This document shows positions 22,033 to 34,661 of a stretch of 64,000 nucleotides of DNA, in pieces. Where the stretch lies: contig SNVD02002649.1 in assembly GCA_013180625.2 (NCBI GenBank), positions 1 through 64,000 of the forward strand, in the 5' to 3' direction. Within the stretch, counting starts at the first letter, position 1. Every line of letters begins with the position of its first letter. The position numbers and the translations under genes are program-made. The DNA comes from Boswellia sacra (lineage: Eukaryota > Streptophyta > Magnoliopsida > Sapindales > Burseraceae). The notes under the pieces are model-generated. The model saw only the letters and a program-made list of their open reading frames with translations, ran no database searches and was not told where the DNA came from.

Positions 22033-23006
22033 ACACATCGTTTGGAATACAAATTTTGAGATATAATTTAAATTAAGTTTCGTTATTCTCTAATTTTTTT
22101 AAGCTACATTTATTGATATTAGTAGACCAGTCACATGTGTCACATTTAATAATAACTATATTTCCTGAATAAGCCCTAATGGTACATCCTAAATTGTAGG
22201 ATGCATTTTAGTTTCAAAAAAATATAAAAACAAAAAAAATATCTGAAGTATTTTCTTGTACGTATATGTGGTTAAGTGCTAAAAAAAAAAAAAATTGATT
22301 CCAAAAGTTAAACATCTTTTTAATGCATCAATTGTGACATCAACTTGTTGCCTTCTTCACCATTCAGAGTAGTATGTAGAGTGGCATAATCAGAAATTTC
22401 TTTTTTTGGATTGGTTGAAAGAATTTTAGAAAATTTTTAATAAAACTTAAAATTTACAAGAAAATCTTATTAATTAAAAAAAAGTATGTCTAACCAAAGA
22501 AACATCGTGTATATTATGTTTACAAAATAAAATAAAAAAATGACTTATAAAATTATAATATGATAGAATAAATAATAAATATTACAGTGAAAAAATGTTA
22601 TTTTCAAAGCATGAAAACTGGATTACTTGTATCGTTTACTTGGATTTTCTTTTAAGTTTTCAGTAACAAGTAAAAAAATAACATAAGCTTTCAAAAAAAT
22701 GTATATTTTGGAATTAAGTTTACCACGGCAGGAAAATATCTTAATATGTGAAAAACAATAGATGAATTACATAAAATTGCAGTGGTATTTTGGAATGTAA
22801 CTTGAAAATGGCATTATGTTATGTAAAAATCGTACTAGGAATATAATCTTTGTCCACATAAAATTTCTCCAATGGTTGCTTTTTATAAAACTAATTTTTT
22901 TAAATTTTCATTTCAATATAGGTTGATATCAATGTTAACATCAAATTGGCACGCGTTACATATTGTAATTTGCATTTTTTCTTATAATCTTTATTTTATT
23001 GAGTCC
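22033..23006. other. Intergenic sequence with a decayed copy of the cysteine-rich gene's upstream region
   Basis: No gene is seen. 22285-22370 (TTGATTCCAAAAGTTAAACA, TTTTTAATGCATCAATTGTG) resembles 57520-57570, just upstream of the cysteine-rich peptide gene, but the coding part is not found here. Confidence 0.5.
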
Positions 23007-24413
23007 TGATGCGCTTGAAACTAGCAAGTGTACTAATTACACAAGCAATAAAGTGATAAGTAAGGTATCATTCCCACGAGAATTGGTTCTAATTAAATTT
23101 GTCATTAGACAACAACAATAAAAATAAATGGGGTGTTTTGTTGAATGATTAACTAAATGAAACACGAATGTAAATGAAGAATAACACAACTGAAAGTTAA
23201 GTGAAGTGAGAAATAATCAATGAGAGAAACTCAGTTAAGGGATCATTCTCTACCACAAGATATGAAATTGCAAATCAACTATAGAATTATCATCCAATTA
23301 CAACATTGAAATTATTAACCGTCGATAACAGGCTTTGTTACCCCAAATTTTCTTTACTTTGTTGTTAAATAAAACAAGCTCTTTATTTAATCTCTATCCA
23401 TTAAACAACCTATAACAAACTCTCTAAAATTTATTTCAATGGAAGCATTACGATATGAAAGGCAGGTTGATATAAGCAATAAACATACAAGTTCGGATTA
23501 TTTAACTTAGGTTACATTTTCCAATTCCTATCTTCGACCATAATTTTGCTACTAACGATTAGAAATTAAAAAAATTATGGGTCAAGTTTTATAGTCTAGC
23601 AATAGAAAACAATCATATTCTATTTAGTTGGTCATCGAAATAAAATCAGCAAGTAATCATAAACATTGAATATGGGAAAATACAAGCAACTTTAATTAGA
23701 GAATTAGACAATAATTTCTTGAACAATCAACTCACAAGAATCATAAGGCTTTGAAATCACCCTCAACCAAATAAGATTTAGTTACACATGTTCAAACATA
23801 ACATAAATATAATACAACATAGAGAAATTCCAAAAAAATGAAAAAGAAAGGAAATACTTAGCAAATCCTTTGAAAATCTCCTACATAGATGAATCTCCTT
23901 AGGATTGTAGTTTCTCCTCTTTCCAAGCCTTGTTTCTCCTTTAGGAACTCCAAGAGATGTGAGAGATCAAGAGAAGTAGCCTCCAACTCGTTCTCCACCC
24001 TTCTTGTTGTCAAAATAAAACCCTAAAATGTGTTTATGTACTCTGCACAGTAACCCTGCTGCCGTGCCCCTGAATTGTAAAACTACAATTCTACACTACT
24101 TCACCATTTTGATCATATCTTCTGGTATGCTACACGGACTCATGAACCGTAAATTTCTCTAGAAACTAGACGTCTAGAGCTTTCTAACGGTATATAGCAC
24201 ATTATCTGGTTCATTGTAGATTGGCACAATTAAATCCAAGAATTTGGTTGTCTAGTAAAGGTGAAAATGAGAGATTTTACTCCATTTTAGAGTAAACTCC
24301 TCCAAAACTCCTACAAATGTCAAAAGCACACAAAAACATCAAAATACGAAGAAATATAGCAAAGAAGCATAGAAGAATTGATATAAAAGTAACATGTAAA
24401 TAGACACCTATCA
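23007..24413 (-). repeat. 3' LTR of the minus-strand Athila-like element
   Basis: On the minus strand it starts TGATAGGTGTCTATTTACAT and ends GCGCATCA. It is followed upstream by the tract TAAGTGTGGGGTAATT (24428-24414). The length (1407 bases) is similar to the other Athila-like LTRs. No second LTR is in the window. Confidence 0.75.
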
Positions 24414-26328
24414 AATTACCCCACACTTAGACTTTGCTAGTCCTTGAGCAACTAAAACGACATGAAAACAAAAATAGATCTAGACAAAATCACAAATAAA
24501 ATAAAACATATAAATGTTGTGACTTGCAAATGGGCCTCAGAGATTGCATTTAATTATAGCCTAAGGAAAACTTCAAAATTATGCACTTGATCATGAATTG
24601 TCATCTCATAGATTAGTTTTGTTCCACTTCAATTCCTCGAGTGTGTGTGTGTGTGTGTGTAGAGCCATTCTCACCTAATCACTTGTAACCCGGATGAGTT
24701 TATGCATAAAAATGAATCGTATTTAATGGTGAAGATGTGCCTATAAACAGACTCAATAGGTCTACTTTTCAAGTCACTCTCCATTAATGTAGACAAGAAT
24801 AACATTGAGGATCAGGTGGGGCTTTATTAAGCTTGTAGTATTTGGCAAGGGTGAAGGTATGATAAAGGAAATATTTTAGCTTAAAACACCCAAAAACACA
24901 CAAATCATTCAAGATTGTGCAGAGCTCAACTCCATAACATAAATTTTGTATAACATACGTACCTAACAATTCTCCTAAGTTTATTTACAACACTTGATCT
25001 CTTTATTTTCATAAAACAAAAGAAACTACATCCCAAACTTATATTTCATTCTTTCCAATTATACTCAAGGGTATAGTTCTTTTTTACGCAATTTTTTTCT
25101 CTCTGTTTTTTTTTTCAATTGTCGACTATCTCTCCTCCACACTTAAACAACACTTTGTCCTCTATGTTTAAGTATATGGAAGATAAGTATAGCTTTCTTT
25201 TTTTTTTAACAAATACAATAGAACTCACTTTCATTGCTCATTACACCACCCAACCTCCCTCAACTTCCCAAAATCAAAACATAGCTCAAAACGTAGTCTC
25301 AAATGATCTACATGCTCATAGGTGAGGGACAAACTGTTTGAAAAAGTTCATTTAAGGTTAGGAAATATTTTAGTTAGTTGACAAAGAAAAGGTTTAAATA
25401 AGCTCAAAGAGGTAACTAAGGATCAATATCATATAAGGGTTGGCTAAGAAGGCTCAAACGATCCAAAGATTACCTAAATCATTTCCCTAATGTTGTACAG
25501 TCTAGGATTTTGCCTCAAGTGACCATCAAACAGGTTCTAGACTTCATTGAAATCTTATAAAATGCTTAACTTGCATAAACCTTCTCTAAGTAAATAAATA
25601 ACTCAGTGATTATGGCCATGTGCTCCATATTGTGCAAGGAATTAAAAGCAAAGCAAAAACCAATAAATAGTTCAAGCACACAGATCTATGCATCATTTAT
25701 CATTTTTCAAGAGTTATTCTCAATTCAATTATTACCTTATCACTGGCCCACAAAATGCAAGAAAAGAGGTACGTGGCATTGTTAGACCTAAGTCAAGATT
25801 GTATATTTCCAGTAGCCTACGGACTTATGGCTTCCAACCTATATACCTTTGTTATGAATGAACAAAAAGGATGCAAGACACCTCAAACAATAGTGAATAA
25901 ACAAACTACAAATTTATTTAACTAGAATGCATTTCAAGGGTTGAAGAAACCTTCTATTTTGCCATTCTTTATTTCTTTTTCGTACTTTTTTTTAATCAAA
26001 TTTGATAGAGACAAAAAACACATAACAACTTTAAACTATATAAAACTAATCATAGTCATAAAATAACAAAATCCAACAACCAGTAAACAAAAACAGGCTA
26101 GTTAGAATGGGTCTCAAAAGCTTAGAAGTTAGCCTTCTCATTCTATCATTCTGGATCGAAGAGATCTAGAGTGCGTTTCAATAAAACTCTAACTTTTTTA
26201 GGCACTGCTCTAGAGGGAAAGATTAGAAAATGTTACCTAGCGTGAAAGTCCAAAGAAATAACCTGAAACATCTCAAATAAACACAATAAAAAGAAAGCAA
26301 ATAAATAAAAGTGAAGCAGACTAGTAGA
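24414..26328 (-). other. 3' untranslated region of the minus-strand Athila-like element
   Basis: No gene is seen. A stretch around 26090-26230 on the minus strand resembles 1815-1920 and 40325-40440 of the plus-strand elements (shared GACCCATTCTAAC-like end), supporting common descent. A (GT)n run lies at 24642-24660. Confidence 0.55.
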
Positions 26329-26942
26329 TTATAGGTGGAGCGTCAAATCCAGTTTACATCTTTTACGGCCTTCCGTGAACTAATCTATCCTAGTTGTTGC
26401 TGGATCAGATGTAGGAACGAATTCATGTAGTTTACCAATCAACTTACAATTGAAGTTGTTACTGAGCTTTGCCTCGCTAATTGTGAGATGAAATTCTATT
26501 CTACAACTTGATAAAGAAAAGAAAACAAACCATCAAAAGAATTTTTGACATTGAACAAACCAATGGGTTTTCGATGGATGTTTAGATAGGCTGAGGAAGC
26601 AATTTGAAATATTTTCTCTAATGTACAATAACCACCTGGTAAAGCTATAATTCCATTAGAGTTACAAAGCATATGTGTAATAGCTCATGCATGCTCGAGA
26701 CCTTAACTCTTCTCCAATTGTGTTACCTATGATACGTCTTACAACTAACGGTTTAGGGATAATGCCTAGAATCTGGCTCCCTCATAAGTTTGCAGTTGTT
26801 GATACATGCCCCATTAACCCAAGGCTATCCCCCATAAGCCAAATGAATACCTCTCTCAACTAAAACCCTACCAAGATCAAGAGCTGCTGCTGTTGTAAAC
26901 TCTCGGACTTTACCAAGTTCAGATCCACAAAATGCACATATA
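26329..26942 (-). pseudogene. LOG: LOG-like (cytokinin riboside 5'-monophosphate phosphoribohydrolase) retrogene remnant
   Basis: Intronless on the minus strand, broken by several frameshifts and stops. Recognisable pieces in order are [37 protein letters not shown] (other frame), a region matching ALPGGYCTLEKIFQIA, LNIHRKPIGLFNVKN, and a tail CKLDLTLHL followed by a stop at 26331-26329. LOG enzymes release active cytokinin bases from their nucleotides in the cytosol. The catalytic PGGxGTxxE motif reads PGGYCTLEK, so the second Gly (to Cys) and the Glu (to Lys) are changed. It is more decayed than the copy at 39472-40110, but ends with the same tail (CKL-L-LHL) and holds the same place in its element. 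Confidence 0.8.
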
Positions 26943-27393
26943 TTTTAGAATCATCAAATTGGTATTTTCTCCATTTCTACATGTGCCCTAACCATGTGTA
27001 TGATAATAATGCCTATTGGGTGTTGTATTTTTCAAGTTCAAAAGATGTTATAACAATGCCATTTGAAAATATGGAGAATGGATGGATACACATGTAATGT
27101 TCTTAGATTTTACACATAGGGATATAATTTCAGTGGGGGCTACCTGATGCATATTTATCACCCTCTGATTTGAAAAGTTGAGATATGCTTTCGGCGGGGG
27201 TTGACAATACCCCTACACTTATCTCCCACATGAGCTTATGTTATGGGTAGTCATGTGGTTTGTCAAATAGAAAACTTGAAATTAAAACAAAAAAATCAAC
27301 AAACAACAACACAAAGACAATAACAATGATCATGTCAAACAAAAGAAGAAAAATAAATTTCAATAATAATAGCACACATTCAAATATGCAAGT

Positions 27394-27515
27394 AGTTATG
27401 ATTGTGGCTCACATCTTCCTCTGGTTTTATGTCTAGTAATGGTTGAAATGCCTTCTATGGGTCAGGGATATGCTTCTCATCATGTTTTCTTATAAACTAG
27501 TAAATAGGATCTTTT
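27394..27515 (-). other. Conserved post-pol block (copy 2 of 3)
   Basis: Reverse complement matches 1415-1556 and 39118-39262, including AGAGGAAGATGTGAGCCACA. It precedes the LOG-like sequence by about 450 bases. Confidence 0.75.
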
Positions 27516-27529
27516 TTAATTAGATTCAT

Positions 27530-27945
27530 AAGGCTGCAGTTTATCATGAAATTGTGTCCAAAGATTAAGCAATTCATGGTAAACAAGTCCACAAGGATGT
27601 AACTCAAGAGTTAGTGAAATATTATCTAGAGATTCATTACTAAGACCATTCTTAATAAATATAAGTATATCTTCTCTATTCCTCGACACAAAACCTCATG
27701 ATCGATAACTCTAGTTACACTTCCGTCTAACACATTTATAAAATACTTTTAATCTCTTTGCTCTTCGCCTTTTGGCATAATGGCTCCTCCCTATATCAAG
27801 CATGTATATTGTGAAATTAATATAAGGCTTATTAGATAATCTTACGTTGGCTTTGATAAGCCGTCGGATATCCATAGGCATTTTTAGGATCATCAACATC
27901 CAAAGTCTATACAACCGTACTTCATAAATTTTGGACACAAGATTT
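27530..27945 (-). other. Unidentified coding-like sequence upstream of the conserved block
   Basis: The minus strand carries open stretches such as ESLDNISLTLELHPCGLVYH (about 27640-27570) and an open frame of 75 codons at 27938-27711 (IYEVRLYRLW, RRLIKANVRLSN). I do not recognise them. Given the position after pol in an Athila-type element, an env-like third ORF is one possibility. Confidence 0.35.
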
Positions 27946-27991
27946 TTAGAAAGTGAAGGAAATGTTTATGAAGGTTTAACAAAAAGATATT

Positions 27992-30070
27992 TGTAGACAC
28001 CGAATTTTTGAGGCTCAATGAAGGAATGAAGATAATTATCGAGCAAGGAAAATGACTAAAATATCCTTAGCGGCCAAGGAGAGAAAGGTGAGAAAGAGTT
28101 GGTGAAAGGCCTTGAAAACTGACATAGAACTTTGAAAAATCACAGAAATTAATCTAAAAGGAATCTGATAATGAGTCATATACCGTTGAAAAACTACGGA
28201 TGTCTAGTTTTCATAGAAATCTATGGATCATAAATCAAATTTAGATTTGAAAAGTTATGTGTGATGGAATGGGCAAAGTTCTAAAGGGACTGCATTAAAA
28301 GATTACAAAATAGGAAGGGGTCGAATAGATAATGGCCGGTCGACTGTCTGTCGGCAGACTGTCCAGAATAGCTACCTAGCCATTTGATAGCCGCTGAGCT
28401 ATTAGACGGTCTCCCGACTATTTGAAGATGGTCACCCGACCGTTCATGGTGTATTTTAAAAAAAAAAATCATTATAAACCTTCCTTTTTTAGCTTCACCC
28501 CTCCTCTGTATAAACATCCCCTTTGTCACTTTGTAAGACACACAAAATTCAAATAAATTCTCTCTTCTTTCTCTTGAAGACATACTTGAGGACTCAATGA
28601 GTCTTTTCCATTTTAAAATTTTCAGGCATTCTATTGCTCTAAACCCAAAAATGGTACTTCTTGAGAGTAAAATTCTCTCCTCCCTTCTATCTTTTCTTTT
28701 TCTTATGCTTAGAATGAGCATGTTAGGAATTATTTTTTATGCTTAGAAGTGTGTTTATGGTTATTATGAATTATTTAACCCTTGTCTGCTTTGTGAGATG
28801 GATAAGCATGTCGAAGTAAGTCTGTAATCTCTTCTTTATTAGAATCATGCTTAGGAATTTACTTTCTTCATGTTTGCTTAGAAACATGCTTAGGAACGCA
28901 TTATTAGAATCATGCTAGGAGAACTTATATTTGCTTTCATATATGCTAGGAAATTGCATAGAATATGAAAGAATTACAATTTTGCCCTTGAATGCTATGA
29001 TTGATATTGATTGCTTGAATTATGCTAGAATATGCCATGATTGGACTGGAAATGCCGTGCTTAGGTTAGAAATGTTGTGATTCTTAATAAATTGATATGA
29101 ATTATGCTAAAATAGCAATAGATAGAATACCAGGATAGAATTTATCAAATCTAGGCAAGAATGCCTTGATTTTAGATTATGGTTTTGTTTGAATTTCATT
29201 TGATTAATTTACAAATGCATGAATTTACCTTGAATATGGAGTATAATGGTATGATGCTACGAAGTGGTGGTGGATTCACATTAATGGTGAGGGACCATCA
29301 CTTAGAATAACCAAATTTATATATGAACATACTTTGAATGTATGAATGTACTTGTAGTGGTTTAATAGAAGTTGAATAGACTCACATATGGTAGTGAGGA
29401 ATTCATCAACTATCAGGCCTCGAATGTACCAATTATACTTTATATTTTGAATTATATTATGAATGTATGAATGTACTTGTAGAGGTTCAATAGGCGTTGA
29501 ATAGACTCACATATGGTAGTGAGGAATTCATCAACAATTGGGCTCAAATGTACCAATTATACTTTATATTTTGAATTATATTATGAATGCATATTATTTT
29601 AGGTGGCAAAGAATAAAGTGATGTAATCCTCTTCTCGTTCCCCTATGTTTGAAAGGAAATGTAATCCATTCTCCTCCCCCTTTCTATGTATGAAAATATA
29701 ACCGTTTTGAATGAATAATTACTTCACATGACTAATGAAGATAAAATATGAAATGTGTGCATAAAACGGACAACACTAAGTGGACTAGGTAATGGCATGA
29801 GATGTGATTATTTGGTATTTCCTAGTGGAGGTCAGATTTTGTTTCAAGCGGGTCGAAAGACTCGTATCTAACTTCTTGAACCTGTCTCTAAAGGGATGAC
29901 AGTAGTTTAGCTTTTGAAGCAAGGGATCAGATTGGCACCATTCATTCCCAATAGAATAATTGGGTGGCAACTCGATTCTCCAGACGTGCCCATGACTCAT
30001 TTATGTTCCTTAAGTCTCGAAAGAGGCTTTGACACAGTGTTGTGATCGCAAATGCTCCGGCAGGATGAAA
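27992..30070 (+). repeat. Decayed Tat/Ogre-like LTR (solo or truncated)
   Basis: Starts TGTAGACACCGAATTTTTG and aligns in blocks with 45714-48340, most clearly 29620-29790 and 29810-30065 (CTAGTGGAGG, TAACTTCTTGAACC, AAGGGATCAGATT, TTGGGTGGCAACTC). GGGTGGCGACTC-type wording near the end is known from Tat/Ogre LTRs. A 125-base tandem duplication lies at 29336-29585. The exact 3' end is uncertain, and no coding part of this family follows. Confidence 0.55.
29336..29585. repeat. 125-bp tandem duplication inside the LTR
   Basis: Two copies, each starting GAATGTATGAATGTACTTGT and ending in TTATATTTTGAATTATATTAT. Confidence 0.9.
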
Positions 30071-30440
30071 GCCATATCCATAATATCGAATATCCATTGA
30101 AGAGGAGAAAAGGAAAGATATTAGAGATAATATGTTTGAGTCTGTTCTTCTTAAAGAGATGCACACTTCAACCCTTCAGGCAATGGCTTCAGTTCTCGTT
30201 TTGGTGTTTCCTCAAGTTGTTGTAAGCACAAAGCATAGAATAGTCAAATTAGACCAAAGAAAAGAAAAGAAAAGAAAGACATATAAAAGGAACAAAAACA
30301 TAATAGCAAACAAAAGTAAAAACCAAACAACAAAGGAAATGAGACAGATGACAAAGAGAGATAAAACCTGATCAATTATGATAGATAGATCGCACGAGAG
30401 GAATCTCCTCAAGACACAAAAATATTAATATTACTACCTT
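30071..30440. other. Spacer between Tat-like LTR and chromovirus fragment
   Basis: A-rich on the plus strand; no gene or clear repeat is seen. The open frames here are low-complexity Lys-rich. Confidence 0.4.
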
Positions 30441-31443
30441 CTTTCGATTGTTGACCGGTTGACAAAGTCCATACATTTTCTTCCTATACGTACCACTTTT
30501 ACCATGGATAAATATACTTGGATCTACATGGATGAGATAGTCAAACTTCACAGAGTATTGGTATCTATTGTATCAGATCAGGATCTAAGGTTCACCTCTT
30601 TGTTTTGGAGGAGTTTGCACAAATTCGTGGGAACTAGGTTGAACTTTAGTACGACTTTTCATCCCAAATAGACAGACAGTCGGAGAGGACCATTCAAAAT
30701 TTGGGGGATATGCTTAGGGCTTATGCGATTGATTTCAAAGGTAGCTGGGATAAGCTCTTGACCTTGGTGGAATTTGCTTGTAATGACAGTTATCAAGTTA
30801 CCATCGGTATGGCCTTGTATGAAGCGTTGCATGGAAGAAATGTAGATCTCTTGCCCATTGGGATGAGGTTGGCGAGAGAAAGTTGCTTGGAGCCAAAATT
30901 GTTCAGCAAACCTATTAAGTCCTTATAAAGGTGAAGGAAATACTGAGAATGACTCAAAGTAGACAGAAGCGTTATGCTGATCACCTTAGAAAGGAGCTTG
31001 AGTTTGAGGTGGGTGACAAGGTTTTCCTCGAAGTGGCTCCAATGAAAGGAGTGATGAGATTTAGAAGGAAAGGAAAATTAAATCCAAGGTACATTGGCCT
31101 GTATGAAATTTTAGAGAGGATCAGGGATGCAACTTATCCGTTTGTGCTACCTACCTCATCATCGAGTGTGCACGATGTATTCCATGTATCTATGTTAAGG
31201 AAATACATCTTAGATCCTTCTCATGCTTTGAGTTCTGAATTACCATAACTAAAAGACGAGTTGTCATACGAAGAAGGGCCCTTACAAATAGTAGATCGCA
31301 AGTACAATGGAATTCTAGAATTATGTTAAAGAATTCTTTTGGTGAAAGTACAATGGAAGAATCACTCCGCTAAAGAAGCAAAATGGGAGCTAGAGGATGA
31401 GATGCGCGAGAAATACCCCTCCTTATTCGAGAAAATGGCCTAA
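30441..31443 (+). pseudogene. Chromovirus (Ty3/gypsy) integrase fragment with C-terminal domain
   Basis: Encodes the late part of an integrase core: RLTKSIHFLPIRTT, VSIVSDQDLRFTSLFW (catalytic Asp region), LNFSTTFHPK, then after a stop and shift ERTIQNLGDMLRAYAIDF, SWDKLLTLVEFACN, and the C-terminal GPY/F-type region (FEVGDKVFLEVAPMKG, RYIGLYEILERI, VFHVSMLRKYILDP). The last frame ends KEAKWELEDEMREKYPSLF and a TAA at 31441-31443, consistent with a chromodomain-type tail of the Tekay/Del group. Frames shift near 30671, 30928 and 31248. Reverse transcriptase and everything upstream are missing. Confidence 0.85.
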
Positions 31444-31479
31444 ATTTCGAGAACAAAATTCTTTTAAGGGGTGGAGATT

Positions 31480-31623
31480 TGTATCACCCAAAGTTTTGTA
31501 ATACTAATATGTCTTGAATATATGTATATTTAAAAAGGTGTGTTTTGTAATTATTAAAATTTTATGAGCTAAGTGAAGAGACTTAAAGACGTTAGGGTCA
31601 AATTGAAATTTTTGATTGAAGCT

Positions 31624-31673
<50 letters not shown>

Positions 31674-33131
31674 TAAGTTTCTAGAACTTGCATCATTTTC
31701 CATTATCTTCAAGAAGGCTCCAACCCACTCTCTCTCCTTGTTGTTCTTTTCATTTGTGAGAAATCAAGGAAATAAACCAGAAGCCAGGAGGAATTCAAGG
31801 TAGGAATTTTTTCTCTTTCAACTTCTAATGGTTAGTTATCAAATTTTATGAAGCAATATTAGGCTAGACTATGGTTTATGGTATGTTCATGTTATGTATA
31901 CATTTAAGTATGTTGGAAATCACAAATTTTGGTAGTCTATGCATGATTCTAGTAAATTGGATTAGATAGGAAGGCCATAGATGATGATTGGGTTAGAATT
32001 ATGCAAGACAGTCAAACTGAGTACTGGGGACAACGAATTTTCCTAAACATTCTAGCGTTATCATTCGATTCTAAAAATTTTATATGTGAAATTAGATACA
32101 TTAAAGAGTTTATAGGCATTTGGAAATCACAAATGTCTTGAGTGATTTTCTAATTAAGGGGCCTATCCTCCATGAACAATTCCGGTTTTTAGAGCCTAAA
32201 GTCTTGAGTGTATTTTTTGTTGAAATGGAAATTTTCAGGGCTTTTGGAGTTTTGTATTAATTTATATGATTTTTCAAATTTGGGGCTGTGAAGCTGAAAA
32301 TTTTAACTGTCAAAACAGAGATAACAAGTTAAATAATAATGTTCGACTAACATAGACTCTTCAGAAAATTGTGATTTTTGGGAAGATGACACTTATATGT
32401 GTCTAGTTTTAGACTCGAAAGTTTGTCAATGATTTGATGAAAGATGAATTTTATAAAATTTGCCATAGTACTACTGCTTAGTTATATAACCTATAGACAA
32501 AAATTGTGTATGGTAAAAATTAAGGGATTTCAAGGCATATATGGCATTATTTTGACTCAATATAATTCATGGGACATAATATATGTATCTATTTGAGTTC
32601 CATGAAGTTTAAAAATAAATAACCTCTTATTTACTTATTTAACCAATAAGTGAGTAGTATTGGGTTTCTAATGGCATTATGAATTGGTTGAGTTTTGCTA
32701 ACTCTCAAGAGAGGTTAATTGGTTTCTAGGTGGAAATCAAAGTCTGAGAGTGAAGGAAACCAGGTAAGTAGCTAGACCAATTCTGATGGCATAATAGATT
32801 TTATGTTGATTTGTTAGTTGTATTGATTTCCTTATGTTTATGTACTCCATGAACGAATTTCTAAAGAAAGCTTTGATTGTGGCTAGAAAAAAAAAAATGA
32901 ATTTGACCATGGATACATGGACTTTAAGTTGAAATAGCATGAACGACATTTTTGGATTATTCATGTGATGTGTGTTTCCCCTCCTTTATATATGCATGGG
33001 TGATGTTTTGATATGAATGCTATGAGTGTGGCTTATACAAAAATGTGATTTTGGCTATATGTTTGTGAGCCATAAAGTGAAATGGCATGACTCATGTATA
33101 TAAATGAATATTATGCGTATGAAAATGCCAC
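31480..33131 (+). repeat. Chromovirus 3' LTR, first part
   Basis: Starts TGTATCACCC right after the purine tract AAGGGGTGGAGATT. Contains a (TA)n run at 31622-31670. It is cut at 33131 by the nested Athila-like element and continues at 42813. Confidence 0.8.
31622..31670. repeat. (TA)n microsatellite
   Basis: About 20 TA units with one CA interruption, inside the chromovirus LTR. Confidence 0.95.
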
Positions 33132-34463
33132 TGATGAACACTTAAATATGTATACTTAATAAGAGTTTAATTCATCATATTGCATTAATAGTGTCATTAA
33201 ATTCCTCAACTTAAGCATATTTGTAGCCTTTGCATCTTTGGAATTACCTTTCTCTTAAATTTGGTTTTGTCACAAGTTCGGTAAAATGGGTATAACTTTC
33301 TATTTCTATATCCGAATGGTGCAAATCATAATGTTTTGGAAATCTGATTAAATTATCTATAAGATTGTATTTCACAAGTATCATCAAATTCGGACTCTTA
33401 GTGGACCAAAAATGGGCTTGAAGCAAACCCATCTGCAGATTCAACCTAGCTTGATGACTCATCAGTATTTTGACCATATCTTTCAGAATACGTATCCAAA
33501 TCATATAAATCAAGATTTTCTAGAAAGATGAGAGAAATATCTACAACTTTCATGAAGACATGTGATTTAAATTCTCAATAATTCAAGGTCAAAGTCGGTT
33601 CACCTAATTACCCCAATTATCAAACTTGGTGCATATAATATTTGATAATTATGACTTTGTAATCTGCCAAGTTTGCCCCTAAATGTATCTATAAATAGAG
33701 GTGCCTTGTGACCCACGAGGGCATCTTGGCCTTTGCTGGGATCTCTTATTATTATGATTTTCTCTCTTGTATTTTTATGTTATTAATGAATTTCCTTTTT
33801 CATATAATTAGTTTTCTTTCTCTTATAATGTGTTTCTAATTTCTCTCTTACTAACGTGAAAGGGTGAAACCCTTGATATGAGAGTAAGAATTCTCTAACC
33901 CGTTGATATATTCTTAATTATCATAATCTTGTATTGTTTATCTTATATGATTTATATTTATTTTCTTAATCAATCTTGACACCACTTGTAAAGTGGAGGT
34001 CTTGATCCATTGTCGACAATCCTTGGCACATCAAATGATTGGATCCTTTCTAGATGTTGTATGGTTCTTCCTTACAGACACGAATCTAGTTAGGATCCTT
34101 GTTTTATTGTAGACATATGGTGATTTGCACATTGGATGCTTGAACCCATTTACAAAAAGTGGTATAAATATTGGTAATGAAGCAAATATAACTCATATAA
34201 CTAAGGGCGGATCCCCTAACCTTAGCTCTCATTATTATTGTGTTAATTTCTCTTGTGTTTTAATTATTCTCATTTATTAACTTGTTCTTTACTTATACTT
34301 GCTGATGTTATCTTGTCACCTCTTTGAATCATCCATATTGTATTTGCTTACTTTATAGTTTGTAGCGCTAAAATTCCCTTCCTCGTGGATCGATCCCGGT
34401 CTCACTAGGTTTATTACTTTGACACTCCTATACTTGGGAGACAATCCTTTTTCAGATGTGTCA
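33132..34463 (+). repeat. 5' LTR, Athila-like element
   Basis: TGATGAACAC to GATGTGTCA, 1332 bases. It lacks about 30 bases present in the 3' LTR near 42525-42555. The two LTRs show many substitutions and indels by eye, so the insertion is not recent. TATA box CTATAAATAG at 33689-33698. Confidence 0.92.
33689..33698 (+). promoter_or_regulatory. LTR TATA box
   Basis: CTATAAATAG, conserved among the family's LTRs in this window. Confidence 0.65.
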
Positions 34464-34469
34464 AGTTTT

Positions 34470-34487
34470 TGGCGCTGTTGCCAGGGA
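34470..34487 (+). promoter_or_regulatory. Primer binding site, Athila type
   Basis: TGGCGCTGTTGCCAGGGA begins seven bases after the LTR end. It differs from the commonly seen TGGCGCCGTTGCCGGGGA by two transitions. Confidence 0.8.
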
Positions 34488-34661
34488 ACGCGAAAATTGG
34501 CGTGCAAAATTGTAAGTGTTCTCCTTTCTCATCTTAGATCTTAATTTTTTCTTTTTTTGTTCATCTTTTCTTCTCTGTTCTTTTCTCTTCCTTGTATGAA
34601 AATTTGGTCACAAACATTTAGTGGTAGACTTGTTAGAAAGACATCATCTTCTTTAGAGAAC

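Larger units (their letters stand above)
23007..27950 (-). mobile_element. Athila-like Ty3/gypsy element, 3' half, with LOG insert
   Basis: On the minus strand the order is: unidentified coding-like sequence (27945-27530), the conserved post-pol block (27515-27394), a LOG-like pseudogene (26942-26329), a long untranslated region, a polypurine tract AGTGTGGGGTAATT and a 3' LTR (24413-23007). The same order occurs in the plus-strand element at 33132-42812, but the LTR is clearly different in sequence, so it belongs to a different subfamily. Gag, protease and reverse transcriptase are absent. The 5' part seems cut off where a Tat/Ogre-like LTR begins at 27992. Confidence 0.75.

Noticed and set aside
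28281..28721. A 146-codon open frame on the minus strand.
   Set aside because: It lies inside the Tat/Ogre-like LTR, which matches 45.7-48.3 kb without keeping this frame.
30132..30412. Overlapping open frames rich in Lys on one strand and Phe/Leu on the other.
   Set aside because: Low-complexity A-rich sequence, with no support.
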